NCBI RefSeq assembly: GCF_003316635.1
Contig: NZ_QNQP01000012.1
Coordinates: 41,587-105,586 of the forward strand
Direction of reading: 5' to 3'
DNA: 64,000 nucleotides
Source of the DNA: Roseovarius dicentrarchi
Lineage (GTDB): Bacteria > Pseudomonadota > Alphaproteobacteria > Rhodobacterales > Rhodobacteraceae
A program made the position numbers and the translations under genes. Positions 47,744 through 57,220 of the stretch are shown here, in pieces (the first letter of the stretch is position 1; every line of letters begins with the position of its first letter). The notes below the pieces were generated by a model. That model was not told the origin of the DNA and did not search any database. It saw only the letters and a program-made list of their open reading frames with translations.

Positions 47744-48031
47744 ATGATCATCAACCACCCGCTTCTTGGACCACGCGACGCCGCTGAATTCATCTATCTC
47801 GGTGACGCCTGCCTGATCGACCGTCCGGATTGGGAGGCCGAAGATGCCGCCGAGAAATTCCATGAATACGGCTATATCCGCGACAACATCGCCGGCAAGA
47901 TGCAAGAACTTTGGTATCACGAACAGGGCGATCGCAGCTGGCTGGTCGTGACGCGCGACACCATCACCCATGAAATCACCGATGTTGAAATGGCCCGCGA
48001 TGTGGCCCGCGCACGGGGGCGCAGCAAATGA
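47744..48031 (+). CDS. soxD: Sarcosine oxidase delta subunit (zinc ligands replaced)
   Basis: This 95-residue small subunit has the family blocks GPRDAAEFIYLGDA, then ELWYHEQGDRSWLVVTRDT and HEITDVEMARD. In well-studied SoxD the N-terminal TCPxCG and a later GC supply zinc ligands. Here the first two positions are His5 and Leu8 (INHPLLG), and the later Cys is Asp (QGDRSW). Zinc binding is probably lost or changed. GAGG lies 6 bases before the ATG at 47744. The stop overlaps the soxA start by ATGA. Confidence 0.9.
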   Translation: MIINHPLLGPRDAAEFIYLGDACLIDRPDWEAEDAAEKFHEYGYIRDNIAGKMQELWYHEQGDRSWLVVTRDTITHEITDVEMARDVARARGRSK

Positions 48032-50979
48032 GCCAAGTCAACCGGATCAAGGGCGGTCTCGTCAATCGCTCCAAGGCACTGAACTTCACCTTCAACGGCA
48101 AATCCATGCAGGGCTATGTCGGCGATACGCTGGCATCCGCCCTTTTGGCCAATGGTCAGGTACTGGTCGGCCGCTCGTTCAAATATCACCGTCCGCGCGG
48201 TATTTTGACCGCCGGCTCGGAAGAGCCGAACGCGCTGGTCCAGCTGCGCAGCGGCGCCGCGCAAGAGCCGAACACACGCGCCACCGTGGCCGAGCTGTTC
48301 GACGGCCTGACTGCCACCAGCCAGAACCATCGCGGCTCGCTTGAGTTTGACCTGATGGCCGCAACGGACATGGTCTCGCCCTTCCTTGCTGCGGGTTTCT
48401 ACTACAAAACCTTCATGTGGCCCGCCGCGTTCTGGGAGAAATTCTACGAACCCGTCATCCGCAACTCCGCCGGCCTCGGCCGGCTGTCCATGGAAGAAGA
48501 TCCCGACACCTATGACAAGGGCTTCCTGCACTGCGATCTGCTGGTCATCGGCGCCGGTCCTTCGGGCCTCTCCGCCGCCCTCACAGCGGCGCGCACCGGC
48601 GCCCGCGTGATCCTCGCGGATGAGGATTTCGCCCCCGGCGGGCGCCTGAACTCGGAAACATTCGAAGTCGACGGCATGGCCGGCGCCGACTGGGCCGCAC
48701 AAACCGTGGCCGAGCTGGCCTCGATGGACAATGTGCGCCTGATGACCCGCACCACGGTTTATGGCGCGTTCGATCACGGCATCTACGGCGCGCTGGAGCG
48801 CTGCACCGATCACCTGCCCGGCGCAGGCGGCAAGCCGCGTCAGGTGCTGTGGCGCATCTATTCCAAACGTGCCGTGCTGGCCGCCGGCGCGACGGAGCGG
48901 CCCATTGCATTCGGCAACAATGACCGCCCCGGCATCATGCTGGCCAGCGCCGTGCGCACCTATGTGAACCGCTTTGGCGTGACACCCGGCCAGAAGGTCG
49001 CGGTACTGACCAACAATGACGATGGCTGGCGCACCGCATCCGACCTTGCTGCCAAGGGGGTTGAGGTCGTCGCGGTCATCGACACGCGCAATCGTCCCGC
49101 CGTCTGCGACGTGCCGGGCGCGCGCCACATCCGCGGCGCTGGCGTGGTGGATACCGCAGGGCGCAAGGCGCTGAAGCGGATCACGCTAACCGATGGCCAG
49201 ATGATCGACGTCGATTGTCTTGCCGTGTCCGGCGGCTGGAACCCGGCCGTTCACCTGACCTGCCACCAGCGGGGCCGCCCCGTCTGGAACGAGCAGATCG
49301 CGGCCTTCGTGCCGGGCGAAAACCTCCCCGCCGGCATGGTCGTCGCAGGCGCCGCCGGCGGCGCGCTGACACTGGCTGCCGCGTTGGGCGAAGGTGCCAG
49401 AATGGCGACGTCTCAGGTGCAGGATCTGGGCTTTGATGCGTCCGCGCAAGCCGCACCCAAGGCCGAGGACGAGGCATATGAGGGCGAGCCGAAATGGCAC
49501 ATCCCCTCGGGCAAGAAGCGCGCCTGGGTCGATTTTCAGAACGACGTCACGGTCAAGGACATCAAGATGTCCCACCGTGAAGGGTTCAAATCGGTCGAAC
49601 ATCTGAAGCGCTACACAACCACCGGCATGGCCACGGATCAGGGCAAGACCTCGAACATGTCGGCATTGGCGATCATGGCCGAATGCACCGGCAAATCGAT
49701 CCCCGAAACGGGCACGACCATCTTCCGCCCGCCCTATACCCCCGTGCCAATGGGTGCATTGGCGGGCCGGGCGCGCGGAACCGATTTCCGCCCCTACCGC
49801 CTGACCCCCAGCCATGAATGGGCAACCAAGCATGGCGCGACCTTCGTCGAGGTTGGCAACTGGCTGCGTGCGCAGTGGTTCGTCAAGGGCAACGAGGCTG
49901 GCTGGCGCGATTCGGTTGACCGCGAGGTTCTGAACACCCGTAATTCGGTCGGCATCTGCGACGTGACCACGCTGGGCAAGATCGACATCCAGGGCAAGGA
50001 CGCTGCCGAGTTCCTGAACAAGGTCTATGCCAACGCCTTTGCCAAGCTGGCAGTCGGGCGCGTGCGCTATGGCATCATGCTGCGCGAGGATGGCATCTGC
50101 TATGATGACGGCACCACCGCGCGCATGGCCGAGAACCATTTCGTGATGACCACCACCACCGCCAACGCGGTTCTGGTGTTCCGCCGGATGGAATTCGTGC
50201 GCCAGTGCCTTTACCCGGATCTGGACGTGCACATGATCTCGACCACCGATGCGTGGGCGCAGTTCGCCGTTGCCGGCCCCAACGCGCGCAAGCTGCTGAC
50301 GAAGATCGTTGACGCGGACAGTCAGGACATGTCGAACGAGGGCTTCCCCTTCATGGCCTGCGGCGAGATCACCGTTTGCGGCGGCACGCCGGGGCGCCTG
50401 TTCCGCATCTCCTTCTCGGGCGAATTGGCCTATGAGATTGCGGTGCCTGCGCGCTACGGCAACTCCCTGATGGAGGCGCTGATGAAGGCGGGCGAGGAGT
50501 TCGGCGCCTGCCCATACGGCACCGAAGCGCTCAGCGTCATGCGGATCGAAAAGGGCCACGCGGCCGGCAACGAGCTGGACGGGCGCACCACCGCGCATAT
50601 GCTGGGCATGGGCGGCATGGTCAGCAAGAAGAAGGACTGCATCGGCAAGATCCTGTCGCAGCGGCCCGAGATGAACCGCGAGGATGCCGAACGTCTGGTC
50701 GGCTTCCGCCCGGTGGATCGCAGCCAGAAGCTGATTGCCGGATCGCATTTCATCAACAAGGGCGATGATGCGACAATGGCCAACGATCAGGGCTGGATGA
50801 CGTCTGTTGCCTGGTCGCCCAGCCTGGATCACTCGGTCGGGCTTGGCTTTATCAAATCGGGGCATACACGCATGGGCGAAATCGTTCGCGCCGTCAGCCC
50901 CCTGCACAACACCGAGATGGAGGTCGAGATTGTCTCGGCCCACTTCATCGACCCCGAAGGAGAGCGTCTGCGTGCCTGA
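48028..50979 (+). CDS. soxA: Sarcosine oxidase alpha subunit
   Basis: This 983-residue subunit transfers the methyl-derived carbon to tetrahydrofolate. The N-terminal Fer2_4-like part (FTFNGKSMQGYVGDTLASALL, with FKYHRPRGI) lacks cluster cysteines. A pyridine-nucleotide-binding domain begins at VIGAGPSGLSAALTAAR (about 173). The C-terminal half is an aminomethyltransferase (GCV_T) domain from about residue 600, with SVGICDVTTLGKIDIQGKDA and the final RRMEF-to-ISFSGELAYEI blocks. It overlaps soxD by 4 bases and soxG by 8. Confidence 0.95.
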   Translation: MSQVNRIKGGLVNRSKALNFTFNGKSMQGYVGDTLASALLANGQVLVGRSFKYHRPRGILTAGSEEPNALVQLRSGAAQEPNTRATVAELFDGLTATSQNHRGSLEFDLMAATDMVSPFLAAGFYYKTFMWPAAFWEKFYEPVIRNSAGLGRLSMEEDPDTYDKGFLHCDLLVIGAGPSGLSAALTAARTGARVILADEDFAPGGRLNSETFEVDGMAGADWAAQTVAELASMDNVRLMTRTTVYGAFDHGIYGALERCTDHLPGAGGKPRQVLWRIYSKRAVLAAGATERPIAFGNNDRPGIMLASAVRTYVNRFGVTPGQKVAVLTNNDDGWRTASDLAAKGVEVVAVIDTRNRPAVCDVPGARHIRGAGVVDTAGRKALKRITLTDGQMIDVDCLAVSGGWNPAVHLTCHQRGRPVWNEQIAAFVPGENLPAGMVVAGAAGGALTLAAALGEGARMATSQVQDLGFDASAQAAPKAEDEAYEGEPKWHIPSGKKRAWVDFQNDVTVKDIKMSHREGFKSVEHLKRYTTTGMATDQGKTSNMSALAIMAECTGKSIPETGTTIFRPPYTPVPMGALAGRARGTDFRPYRLTPSHEWATKHGATFVEVGNWLRAQWFVKGNEAGWRDSVDREVLNTRNSVGICDVTTLGKIDIQGKDAAEFLNKVYANAFAKLAVGRVRYGIMLREDGICYDDGTTARMAENHFVMTTTTANAVLVFRRMEFVRQCLYPDLDVHMISTTDAWAQFAVAGPNARKLLTKIVDADSQDMSNEGFPFMACGEITVCGGTPGRLFRISFSGELAYEIAVPARYGNSLMEALMKAGEEFGACPYGTEALSVMRIEKGHAAGNELDGRTTAHMLGMGGMVSKKKDCIGKILSQRPEMNREDAERLVGFRPVDRSQKLIAGSHFINKGDDATMANDQGWMTSVAWSPSLDHSVGLGFIKSGHTRMGEIVRAVSPLHNTEMEVEIVSAHFIDPEGERLRA

Positions 50980-51541
50980 TTTCACCCTCATCTCCGCCCC
51001 GCCACTGGCCGGGTATTCAGCCAGCTTCGGCGACATCAAGCTGAGCGCGCCCAAGGATCTGGCCATCGTTTCCATCGCCCTGCCGCTGGGCGGGGAGGAT
51101 TCGGCCAAGGCAGCGATCAAGTCCGCTTTCGGCATTGATCTGCCCGAGGTCGGCACATCCGCCACAACCGGCGATGACGCCACGGCGCTCATGCGTCTGG
51201 GCGTCGACCAGGCGTTTGTGCTGTTTGCCTGCGCAACGCCCGATGCCGAGCGGCAGATCGCGGCAAAGCTGAACGGCGCGGTCTATACCACCGACCAGAC
51301 GGATGCGTGGTGTTCGCTGGAAATCTCCGGCCCCGGCGCGCGGCGCGCGCTGGAGCGGATCTGCCCGGTTGATCTGCACCCGGACGCGTTCGCGGTGAGC
51401 GCCGTCGCCCGGACGATAATGGAGCATATGGGCGCCATCATTGCCCGCACGGACGAAGATACATTCCTGCTTCTGTCGGCCAGTTCGTCGGCGAAATCAT
51501 TCCTGCACGCGGTCGAGCTGTCGGCGAAAAACGTCACCTAG
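50972..51541 (+). CDS. soxG: Sarcosine oxidase gamma subunit
   Basis: This 189-residue subunit resembles half of an aminomethyltransferase and pairs with the C-terminal part of the alpha subunit. Family blocks include TTDQTDAWCSLEISGPGARRALERICPVDLHPDAF and EHMGAIIARTDEDTFLLLSASSSAKSFLHA. The start is GTG at 50972, inside the end of soxA, with AAGGAG 9 bases upstream. It is last in the operon, followed by a clear terminator. Confidence 0.93.
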   Translation: MPDFTLISAPPLAGYSASFGDIKLSAPKDLAIVSIALPLGGEDSAKAAIKSAFGIDLPEVGTSATTGDDATALMRLGVDQAFVLFACATPDAERQIAAKLNGAVYTTDQTDAWCSLEISGPGARRALERICPVDLHPDAFAVSAVARTIMEHMGAIIARTDEDTFLLLSASSSAKSFLHAVELSAKNVT

Positions 51542-51563
51542 ACAGGTTCTGTCATGCCACGAC

Positions 51564-51592
51564 AAAAAGCCCGGTTAACAGCCGGGCTTTTT
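51564..51592 (+). terminator. Rho-independent terminator of soxBDAG
   Basis: AAAAAGCCCGG (51564-51574) pairs with CCGGGCTTTTT (51582-51592) around loop TTAACAG. The T-run on the plus strand lies 23 bases past the soxG stop. It also works for the opposite-strand tRNA. Confidence 0.92.
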
Positions 51593-51652
51593 CATGTCTG
51601 CGCACGCATTTCGCGCGAAATGTCATGCGCATCGCTCAAATGGTGGGGGATT

Positions 51653-51726
51653 TGGAGCGGGCGACGGGAATCGAACCCGTGTCATCAGCTTGGAAGGCTG
51701 AGGTCTTACCATTACACAACGCCCGC
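51653..51726 (-). tRNA. tRNA-Gly (anticodon TCC)
   Basis: Read on the minus strand, the acceptor arms GCGGGCG and CGCCCGC pair perfectly and CCA is encoded. The T-loop reads GGGTTCGATTCCC. The anticodon loop CTTCCAA gives TCC, which reads GGA and GGG. The D-arm begins at TGTAATGGTA. Length is 74 bases with CCA. Confidence 0.96.
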
Positions 51727-51776
51727 TCAGGCGCGTTCCTGATACCGCGCTACGCAACCCGAGGCAAGCGGCCAGA

Positions 51777-51795
51777 GAAAATTCTGCGAATTTTC
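51777..51795. repeat. AT-rich inverted repeat upstream of the tRNA gene
   Basis: GAAAATTC (51777-51784) and GAATTTTC (51788-51795) are exact complements around TGC. The same GAAAATT/AATTTTC words form the first palindrome at 47681, which suggests one family of intergenic elements. Confidence 0.45.
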
Positions 51796-51807
51796 ATATC
51801 CCGCCCG

Positions 51808-52479
51808 TCAGTAGCGTTTGCGCAGATCCTCCGGGTCGGCGCCCATCAGATACCGGGCCAACAGCGACAGGTTGCGCGCGCCACGCGCGATCCAGCCGGC
51901 TTGCTGGTAGCGCGCGGCGCTGGTGCGCACTGTCACGGGCATCATCCGCAGCCTGCGCCCCAATCGGCGCGCCAATGCCACATCCTCCATCAGCGGGATA
52001 GCGGGGTAACCGCCCGCGCTGTCATATTCGAGCCGGGCAATCAACAGGCCCTGATCGCCATAGGGCAGGCTGAACGCCCGCGACCGCAGGTTGGCCCACC
52101 CAGCTACAATACGCGGCGCCGCCCCCTGCGCCGCGAAGGACAGGCGGAAATATCCTGGCCTGCCGTCATCCATCTGCGCCTGAACGGCCTGCACCCATCC
52201 GTCCGGCAGCTGCGTATCGGCGTGCAGAAACAGCAGCCAGTCGCCGCCCGCCGCCGCAGCGCCCCGGCGCAGTTGCGCGCCGCGCGACGCCGTGCCTGTG
52301 ATCCAGACAGCGCCGACCTGATCGGCGATGCGCGCGGTTGCGTCATCCGATCCGCCGTCGGACAGGATCAGCTCGCGGATCAGCCCCGCCTCGACCCCGG
52401 CCATCAGCCCCGGCAGTAATTCGGGCAGCGCAGATGCGCTGTTCAGCACCGGCACGATCACGGATAGCCTTGCGCGCAT
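51808..52479 (-). CDS. Glycosyltransferase family 2, TIGR04283 type
   Basis: This 223-residue GT-A enzyme starts LSVIVPVLNSASALPELLPGL. It has LSDGGSDDAT, the nucleotide-sugar Asp in LLFLHADTQLP and a late PLMEDVALARRLGR. The short length and SRGAQLRRGAA block fit the TIGR04283 subgroup, whose product is unknown. There is no partner gene beside it. It is divergent from ygfZ. Confidence 0.88.
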   Translation of the reverse strand: MRARLSVIVPVLNSASALPELLPGLMAGVEAGLIRELILSDGGSDDATARIADQVGAVWITGTASRGAQLRRGAAAAGGDWLLFLHADTQLPDGWVQAVQAQMDDGRPGYFRLSFAAQGAAPRIVAGWANLRSRAFSLPYGDQGLLIARLEYDSAGGYPAIPLMEDVALARRLGRRLRMMPVTVRTSAARYQQAGWIARGARNLSLLARYLMGADPEDLRKRY

Positions 52480-52548
52480 CCCCGCCCCCCTGTTGCCCGC
52501 GCCCCGCGATCCTATATGACAGGGGCGGCATAACGGGAGGTATCAGTC

Positions 52549-53280
52549 ATGCGGACAATTCACCAGATCACCGGCAGCGATGCGCACAGCTTCCTTCAGG
52601 GGTTGATCACCAATGATCTGGCCAAGCTGGATCAGGGCCTTGTCTATACCGCGATGCTGACGCCGCAGGGCAAATATCTGGCCGATTTTTTTGTGTTCGA
52701 ACGGGATGGCGCGCTGCATATCGACGCGGCGGACAGCATTTCGCTGGGTCTGGTGCAGCGGCTGAACATGTACCGCCTGCGCGCCGATGTGCAGATTGCG
52801 CCGACCGATTTGCAGCTGTCGCGCGGGACCGGAACACCGCCCGCGGGCGCGATGGCGGATCCCCGTCATCCGGCGATGGGCTGGCGGCTGTATGGTGCAG
52901 AGGCGGGCGATGACGGCACGGACTGGGACGCGCTGCGCGTTGCCCATTGCATCCCCGAAACCGGGATCGAACTGACCCCGGACACGTTCATTCTTGAGGC
53001 CGGGTTCGAGCGGCTGAACGGCGTTGATTACCGCAAAGGGTGCTATGTCGGGCAGGAAGTGACCGCCAGGATGAAGCACAAGACCGAATTGCGCAAGGGG
53101 CTGGCCACGGTTCAGGTGGACGGCGCCGCACCAGTGGGCACCGAGATTACCGCAGGCGGCAAGGCGGCCGGCACGCTCTACACCCAGTCAGGCGGGCGCG
53201 GCATCGCCTATCTGCGCTTTGACCGGGCGGGCAGCCCGATGGATGCGGCCGGCGCTACCGTGACTTACGCGCCCGATTGA
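52549..53280 (+). CDS. ygfZ: Folate-binding protein YgfZ (IBA57-like)
   Basis: This 243-residue GcvT-fold protein binds tetrahydrofolate and assists assembly or repair of iron-sulfur clusters. The diagnostic block KGCYVGQEVTARM is at about residues 163-175, with its conserved Cys165. N-terminal FLQGLITNDL and the TPQGKYLADFFVF block support the call. It begins a probable operon with the DUF952 gene (51 bases on) and pyrD. Confidence 0.93.
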   Translation: MRTIHQITGSDAHSFLQGLITNDLAKLDQGLVYTAMLTPQGKYLADFFVFERDGALHIDAADSISLGLVQRLNMYRLRADVQIAPTDLQLSRGTGTPPAGAMADPRHPAMGWRLYGAEAGDDGTDWDALRVAHCIPETGIELTPDTFILEAGFERLNGVDYRKGCYVGQEVTARMKHKTELRKGLATVQVDGAAPVGTEITAGGKAAGTLYTQSGGRGIAYLRFDRAGSPMDAAGATVTYAPD

Positions 53281-53331
53281 TGCAGGCGCATCACGCTTGA
53301 CCCGCGCGGCGGCGCGCGGCATCAGGAGGCC

Positions 53332-53670
53332 ATGATGATCTATAAGATATTCCGCAAGGATGAGTGGGACGATCTGCGCAGCACCGGCACCAGCGCGGGC
53401 GCGGCTGTTGATGTGGCGGACGGGTTCATTCATTTTTCGACCATTGCGCAAGCCCCGGAAACGGCGGCCAAGCATTTTGCCGGTGAGACGGACCTGATGC
53501 TGCTGGGCGTCGATCCTGCACCTCTTGGCGCGGATCTGAAGTGGGAGCCGTCACGCGGCGGCGCGCTTTTTCCGCATCTTTACCGGGAATTAACACTGGC
53601 GGACGTAGCTTGGACACAGCCGCTGCCGCTGGTAAACGGCGTGCATCAGTTTCCGGCGGGTGCGGAGTGA
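53332..53670 (+). CDS. DUF952 protein
   Basis: This 112-residue protein begins [18 protein letters not shown]. It contains the DUF952 blocks [21 protein letters not shown] and [17 protein letters not shown]. Members resemble a glutathione-S-transferase-like or ADP-ribosyl-transfer fold in structural surveys, but no activity is established. The stop overlaps the pyrD GTG. Confidence 0.85.
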   Translation: MMIYKIFRKDEWDDLRSTGTSAGAAVDVADGFIHFSTIAQAPETAAKHFAGETDLMLLGVDPAPLGADLKWEPSRGGALFPHLYRELTLADVAWTQPLPLVNGVHQFPAGAE

Positions 53671-54725
53671 GCGTGATCAATCGTCTTGGCCTGAACCTGC
53701 TGCACCGCCTCGATCCGGAGCGGGCGCATGGGCTGGCCCTACGGGCGCTGCGCAGCGGGCTGGTGCCGCTGCCGGGGCGGATCACCTCGCCGCGTCTGGC
53801 CTGCGATGTCGCGGGGCTGCGGCTGGATAACCCCGTCGGGCTGGCGGCGGGGTTTGACAAGAATGCCGAGGCTTTGGGGCCGCTGGCGCGGGCCGGTTTC
53901 GGCATGGTTGAGCTTGGGGCGGTCACGCCCCGCCCGCAGGCCGGTAATCCGCGCCCGCGCCTGTTTCGCCTGCCAGACGATCGCGCGGTAATAAATCGCT
54001 TTGGTTTCAACAATCTGGGCATGGAAGCCGCGGCAAGGCGGCTGGCACAGCGGCCCAAGGACGCGGTGATCGGGCTGAACCTGGGCGCGAACAAGGACAG
54101 CGACGACCGGGCCGAGGATTTTGCCCGCGTGCTGGCCCATTGCGGCCGTTACCTAGATTTTGCCACCGTCAACGTCTCCAGCCCGAACACCGAAAAGCTG
54201 CGTGATTTGCAAGGCGGCGACGCCCTGCGCGCCCTGCTGTCCGGGGTGATGGAGGCGCGCGACTGGCTGGAGCGGCCCATTCCTGTCTTCCTGAAAATCG
54301 CGCCGGATCTGGATGATGCTGCCTTGGGCGACATCGCCGAGGTGGCGCAATCGGCGCAGCTGGCCGGGATCATCGCCACGAATACGACACTGGACCGCGC
54401 CGGCCTGACCTCTGCCGCCAAGGCGGAGGCCGGCGGGCTGTCCGGCGCGCCGCTGTTTGACAAATCCACCCGCGTTCTGGCGCGCCTTTCGCAGCTGACA
54501 AACGGCACCATGCCCCTGATCGGCGTCGGTGGCATCGCCACTGCCGAAGATGCCTATGCCAAGATCCGCGCCGGCGCGAGTGCTGTGCAGCTCTATTCGG
54601 CACTGGTCTATGAGGGGCTGCCGCTGGTGCCGCGCATCGCGCGCGGGCTGGAGCGACTGCTGGAGGCGGACGGGCATGCCAACGTCGCCAATGCCGTCGG
54701 CACGCAGCGGGACGCGTGGCTGTGA
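53667..54725 (+). CDS. pyrD: Dihydroorotate dehydrogenase (quinone), class 2
   Basis: This 352-residue FMN enzyme on the inner membrane oxidises dihydroorotate to orotate in pyrimidine synthesis. The amphipathic N-terminus ([22 protein letters not shown]) marks class 2. The catalytic Ser region is [20 protein letters not shown]-site blocks are [16 protein letters not shown] and [33 protein letters not shown]. Start GTG 53667 overlaps the DUF952 stop. Confidence 0.95.
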   Translation: MSVINRLGLNLLHRLDPERAHGLALRALRSGLVPLPGRITSPRLACDVAGLRLDNPVGLAAGFDKNAEALGPLARAGFGMVELGAVTPRPQAGNPRPRLFRLPDDRAVINRFGFNNLGMEAAARRLAQRPKDAVIGLNLGANKDSDDRAEDFARVLAHCGRYLDFATVNVSSPNTEKLRDLQGGDALRALLSGVMEARDWLERPIPVFLKIAPDLDDAALGDIAEVAQSAQLAGIIATNTTLDRAGLTSAAKAEAGGLSGAPLFDKSTRVLARLSQLTNGTMPLIGVGGIATAEDAYAKIRAGASAVQLYSALVYEGLPLVPRIARGLERLLEADGHANVANAVGTQRDAWL

Positions 54726-54776
54726 TCACGCTGCGGCACGATCCGCGCTGCTGAAAATCGCGCGCGGCATCACACC

Positions 54777-56102
54777 CTAGCCCGCCGCCCGCTCAAGCGC
54801 CGGATAGCGCAGGCCCAGCGTGATGCCGCGCACCGCAAACGCCACAAGCAGCGCCGCCCAAAGCCCGTGATTGCCAAAAAGCGGCACCAAGGGGACCAGC
54901 GCCGCGCCGTAGACCGCCAACGAAACGATCATCATATTGCGCATGTCGCGGGTGCGTGTCGCGCCGATGAATATACCGTCCAGCATCCACGCCGCCGCGC
55001 CGAAAATCGGCGCCGCCACCATCCATGGCAGAAATTCGCGGCCCGCCGCGCGCACCGCGTCGGACGCGGCCAGCGCATCAATCGCCGCACCGCCGAACAG
55101 CGCAAAGCACAGCGCCAGCAGCACGCCCGCGCCCAGCCCCCACTGGCTGGTCAGGATCGACGCGCGGCGCACCGCGCCCGCCGCCCGCGCGCCCACCGCC
55201 TGCCCCACCAGCGCCTCGGCCGCGAAGGCAAAGCCGTCCATCATGTAGCTGCTGACATGCAGAAACTGCACCAGCACCTGATTGGCCGCCAATGTGACAT
55301 CGCCCAGATCGCTGCCAAGAAAGATGAAGGACAGCATCACCACCTCCAGCAGGGCCGAGCGGATCAGGATATCGGTGTTCACCGATGCAATCTGCCACAA
55401 GCGCGCGGCGTCAAAGATCAGCGCCCAGTTGCGCCATGCAGGCACGCGAAATGCGTCGCGGCACAGCACGAACGCGGTCACCAGCCCCGCCCATTCCGCC
55501 ACAAAGGTAGCCCAGCCAACGCCGGTCACGCCCCAGCCCAGCCCCAGCACGAACCACAGGTTCAGCACGATATTGAGCCCGTTCATCACCAGCTGGATCA
55601 CCAGAACGGCGCCCGTCCGCTCCAGCGCGATCAGCCAGCCGGTCATGCCGAAAAGGGCGATCATGGCGGGCGCGCTCCAGACACGGACGCTCATGTAGTC
55701 CTGCGCCAGACGCTCGACCTCGGCGCTGGCGGGTGACAGCGCGAAGGCGCCGGCAAAAAGCGGGACATGCAGCAGCACAACCAGCACGCCGCCTGCCGCC
55801 CCGATCATCAGGCTGCGGGTCAGCATTGCTGCCACTTCGGCACTGTCCCCCGCGCCGCGCGCCTGCGCGGTCAGCCCGCTCGTGCCCATGCGCAGAAAGC
55901 CGAAAATCCAGTAGATTGCCGTCAATATCACCGCGCCGACGCCAACCGCGCCAATCGGCGCCGCCTGCCCCAGCTGGCCGATCACGCCGGTATCGACAAT
56001 GCCCAACAGTGGCACCGTCGCGTTAGACAAAACGATCGGCCATGCAATGCGCAGGACGCGGCGATGGGTCAGACGGATATGTGCGGGCGCCGCGTCAGCC
56101 AT
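54777..56102 (-). CDS. MATE-family efflux transporter
   Basis: This 441-residue protein has about 12 membrane helices in two halves. It starts HRRVLRIAWPIVLSNATVPLLGIVDT, the MATE opening, with the DinF-like pattern GQLGQAAPIGAVGVG. It exchanges Na+ or H+ for cationic or metabolite substrates. It overlaps the upstream thioesterase gene by 8 bases, forming a three-gene unit. Confidence 0.9.
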   Translation of the reverse strand: MADAAPAHIRLTHRRVLRIAWPIVLSNATVPLLGIVDTGVIGQLGQAAPIGAVGVGAVILTAIYWIFGFLRMGTSGLTAQARGAGDSAEVAAMLTRSLMIGAAGGVLVVLLHVPLFAGAFALSPASAEVERLAQDYMSVRVWSAPAMIALFGMTGWLIALERTGAVLVIQLVMNGLNIVLNLWFVLGLGWGVTGVGWATFVAEWAGLVTAFVLCRDAFRVPAWRNWALIFDAARLWQIASVNTDILIRSALLEVVMLSFIFLGSDLGDVTLAANQVLVQFLHVSSYMMDGFAFAAEALVGQAVGARAAGAVRRASILTSQWGLGAGVLLALCFALFGGAAIDALAASDAVRAAGREFLPWMVAAPIFGAAAWMLDGIFIGATRTRDMRNMMIVSLAVYGAALVPLVPLFGNHGLWAALLVAFAVRGITLGLRYPALERAAG

Positions 56103-56595
56103 CGCCGGGCGGCATCAGGAAATGGCCCGCCGCCTGTGCAATCGGGCGATCGCGGTTGTCCTGCCACGCCTCGGACTGGACCGATGCATAGCGGCGCCCT
56201 ACGCGCGTGACGCGCGCCCGCGCATAGGCGTCACGCGGCAGGCCGGCGCGCAGATAATCGATGGTGAAATCAATCGTCTTGGGCAGTGCGGGCGCGGCGC
56301 CGGGCGCTTGCCCGCCCCCTTCGATCCGGGGCCACAGCATCGCCCAGCCAAGGCTGATGATCGCCGTCATTTCCAGAAAGGCCGCTGTCGCGCCGCCATG
56401 CAGCGCGGCTGGCGCGGGGTTTCCGATCAGACTGCTCGCATAGGGCATGATCGCCGTCAGCTCGTCACCGCGCCGTTCAAACCGGACGCCCAGAAAGGTG
56501 ATGTAAGGCACGCCTGCAACCAGTGTCGCCAGCGCCTGATCGCGGCGCTGGCGGGTCACCTCGACCGGCTCGGGGGCGGCGCGGCGGGCGGTCAT
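56095..56595 (-). CDS. Hotdog-fold thioesterase (PaaI family) 1
   Basis: This 166-residue hotdog protein has the substrate and CoA loop LIGNPAPAALHGGATAAFLEMTAIISL, followed by TIDFTIDYLRAGLPRDAYARARVTRVGRRYASV. The HGG segment is the usual family signature. It would hydrolyse acyl-CoA thioesters. It overlaps the next thioesterase by ATGA, so the two may form a heteromer. Confidence 0.88.
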   Translation of the reverse strand: MTARRAAPEPVEVTRQRRDQALATLVAGVPYITFLGVRFERRGDELTAIMPYASSLIGNPAPAALHGGATAAFLEMTAIISLGWAMLWPRIEGGGQAPGAAPALPKTIDFTIDYLRAGLPRDAYARARVTRVGRRYASVQSEAWQDNRDRPIAQAAGHFLMPPGDG

Positions 56596-57029
56596 GCCGC
56601 GCTCACGGTAAAGGTGCCGGTGGCGGTTGCGACGGGGCGCGCGCTGTCGTCATCCATCGCCACGGCGCGCACGAATGCAACTGTGCGCGTGACGTGGTGG
56701 CACGTCGCCTCGGCGCGGATGGTCTGGCCGGGGGTAGCGGGGCGCATGTAGTCAATGCGCAGGCCCAGCGTGGCCGTGGGTCCGCCCATTTGCGGATGGC
56801 TCATCACTGCCGCCCCGCAACAGGTGTCCATCAGCGCACTGACAGCGCCGCCATGCACCACGCCCGTCGCCGGATCGCCCACCAGCCTTTCGGCCCAGGG
56901 CATAGACATGACAGCGGTGCCGCCTTCGATCGTGCCAAATGTCAGGCCCAGCGCGGTGGCGTGCGGAACCGTGCCGAAAAAATCCTTGGCGGTTGCGCCA
57001 TCCGCGCGGGTGTCCGTGTCATCGGCCAT
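56592..57029 (-). CDS. Hotdog-fold thioesterase (PaaI family) 2
   Basis: This 145-residue protein has LVGDPATGVVHGGAVSALMDTCCGAA and LGLRIDYMRPATPGQTIRAEATCHHVTRTVAFV, the PaaI pattern with the HGG loop. The ATG at 57029 has GGAAGGA 8 bases upstream and is chosen over a longer frame. It is first in the thioesterase-thioesterase-MATE unit and divergent from the MerR gene. Confidence 0.9.
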   Translation of the reverse strand: MADDTDTRADGATAKDFFGTVPHATALGLTFGTIEGGTAVMSMPWAERLVGDPATGVVHGGAVSALMDTCCGAAVMSHPQMGGPTATLGLRIDYMRPATPGQTIRAEATCHHVTRTVAFVRAVAMDDDSARPVATATGTFTVSAA

Positions 57030-57220
57030 CTTTGACGTTCCTTCCGATAAATTGGTCACATATTCTATCGGCGCAGGCGCGCATGGGCGCAACCCGGAAC
57101 CGTGCCGCGCCGATCACGCAAGATTGAGGCAACAAAACTGTCCCAATTTGCCGTGACATGTTGTATCGTCAATTATAGTCCTTACTTTTCAACTGCACGG
57201 CGAACAGGATCGGGTTGGAC

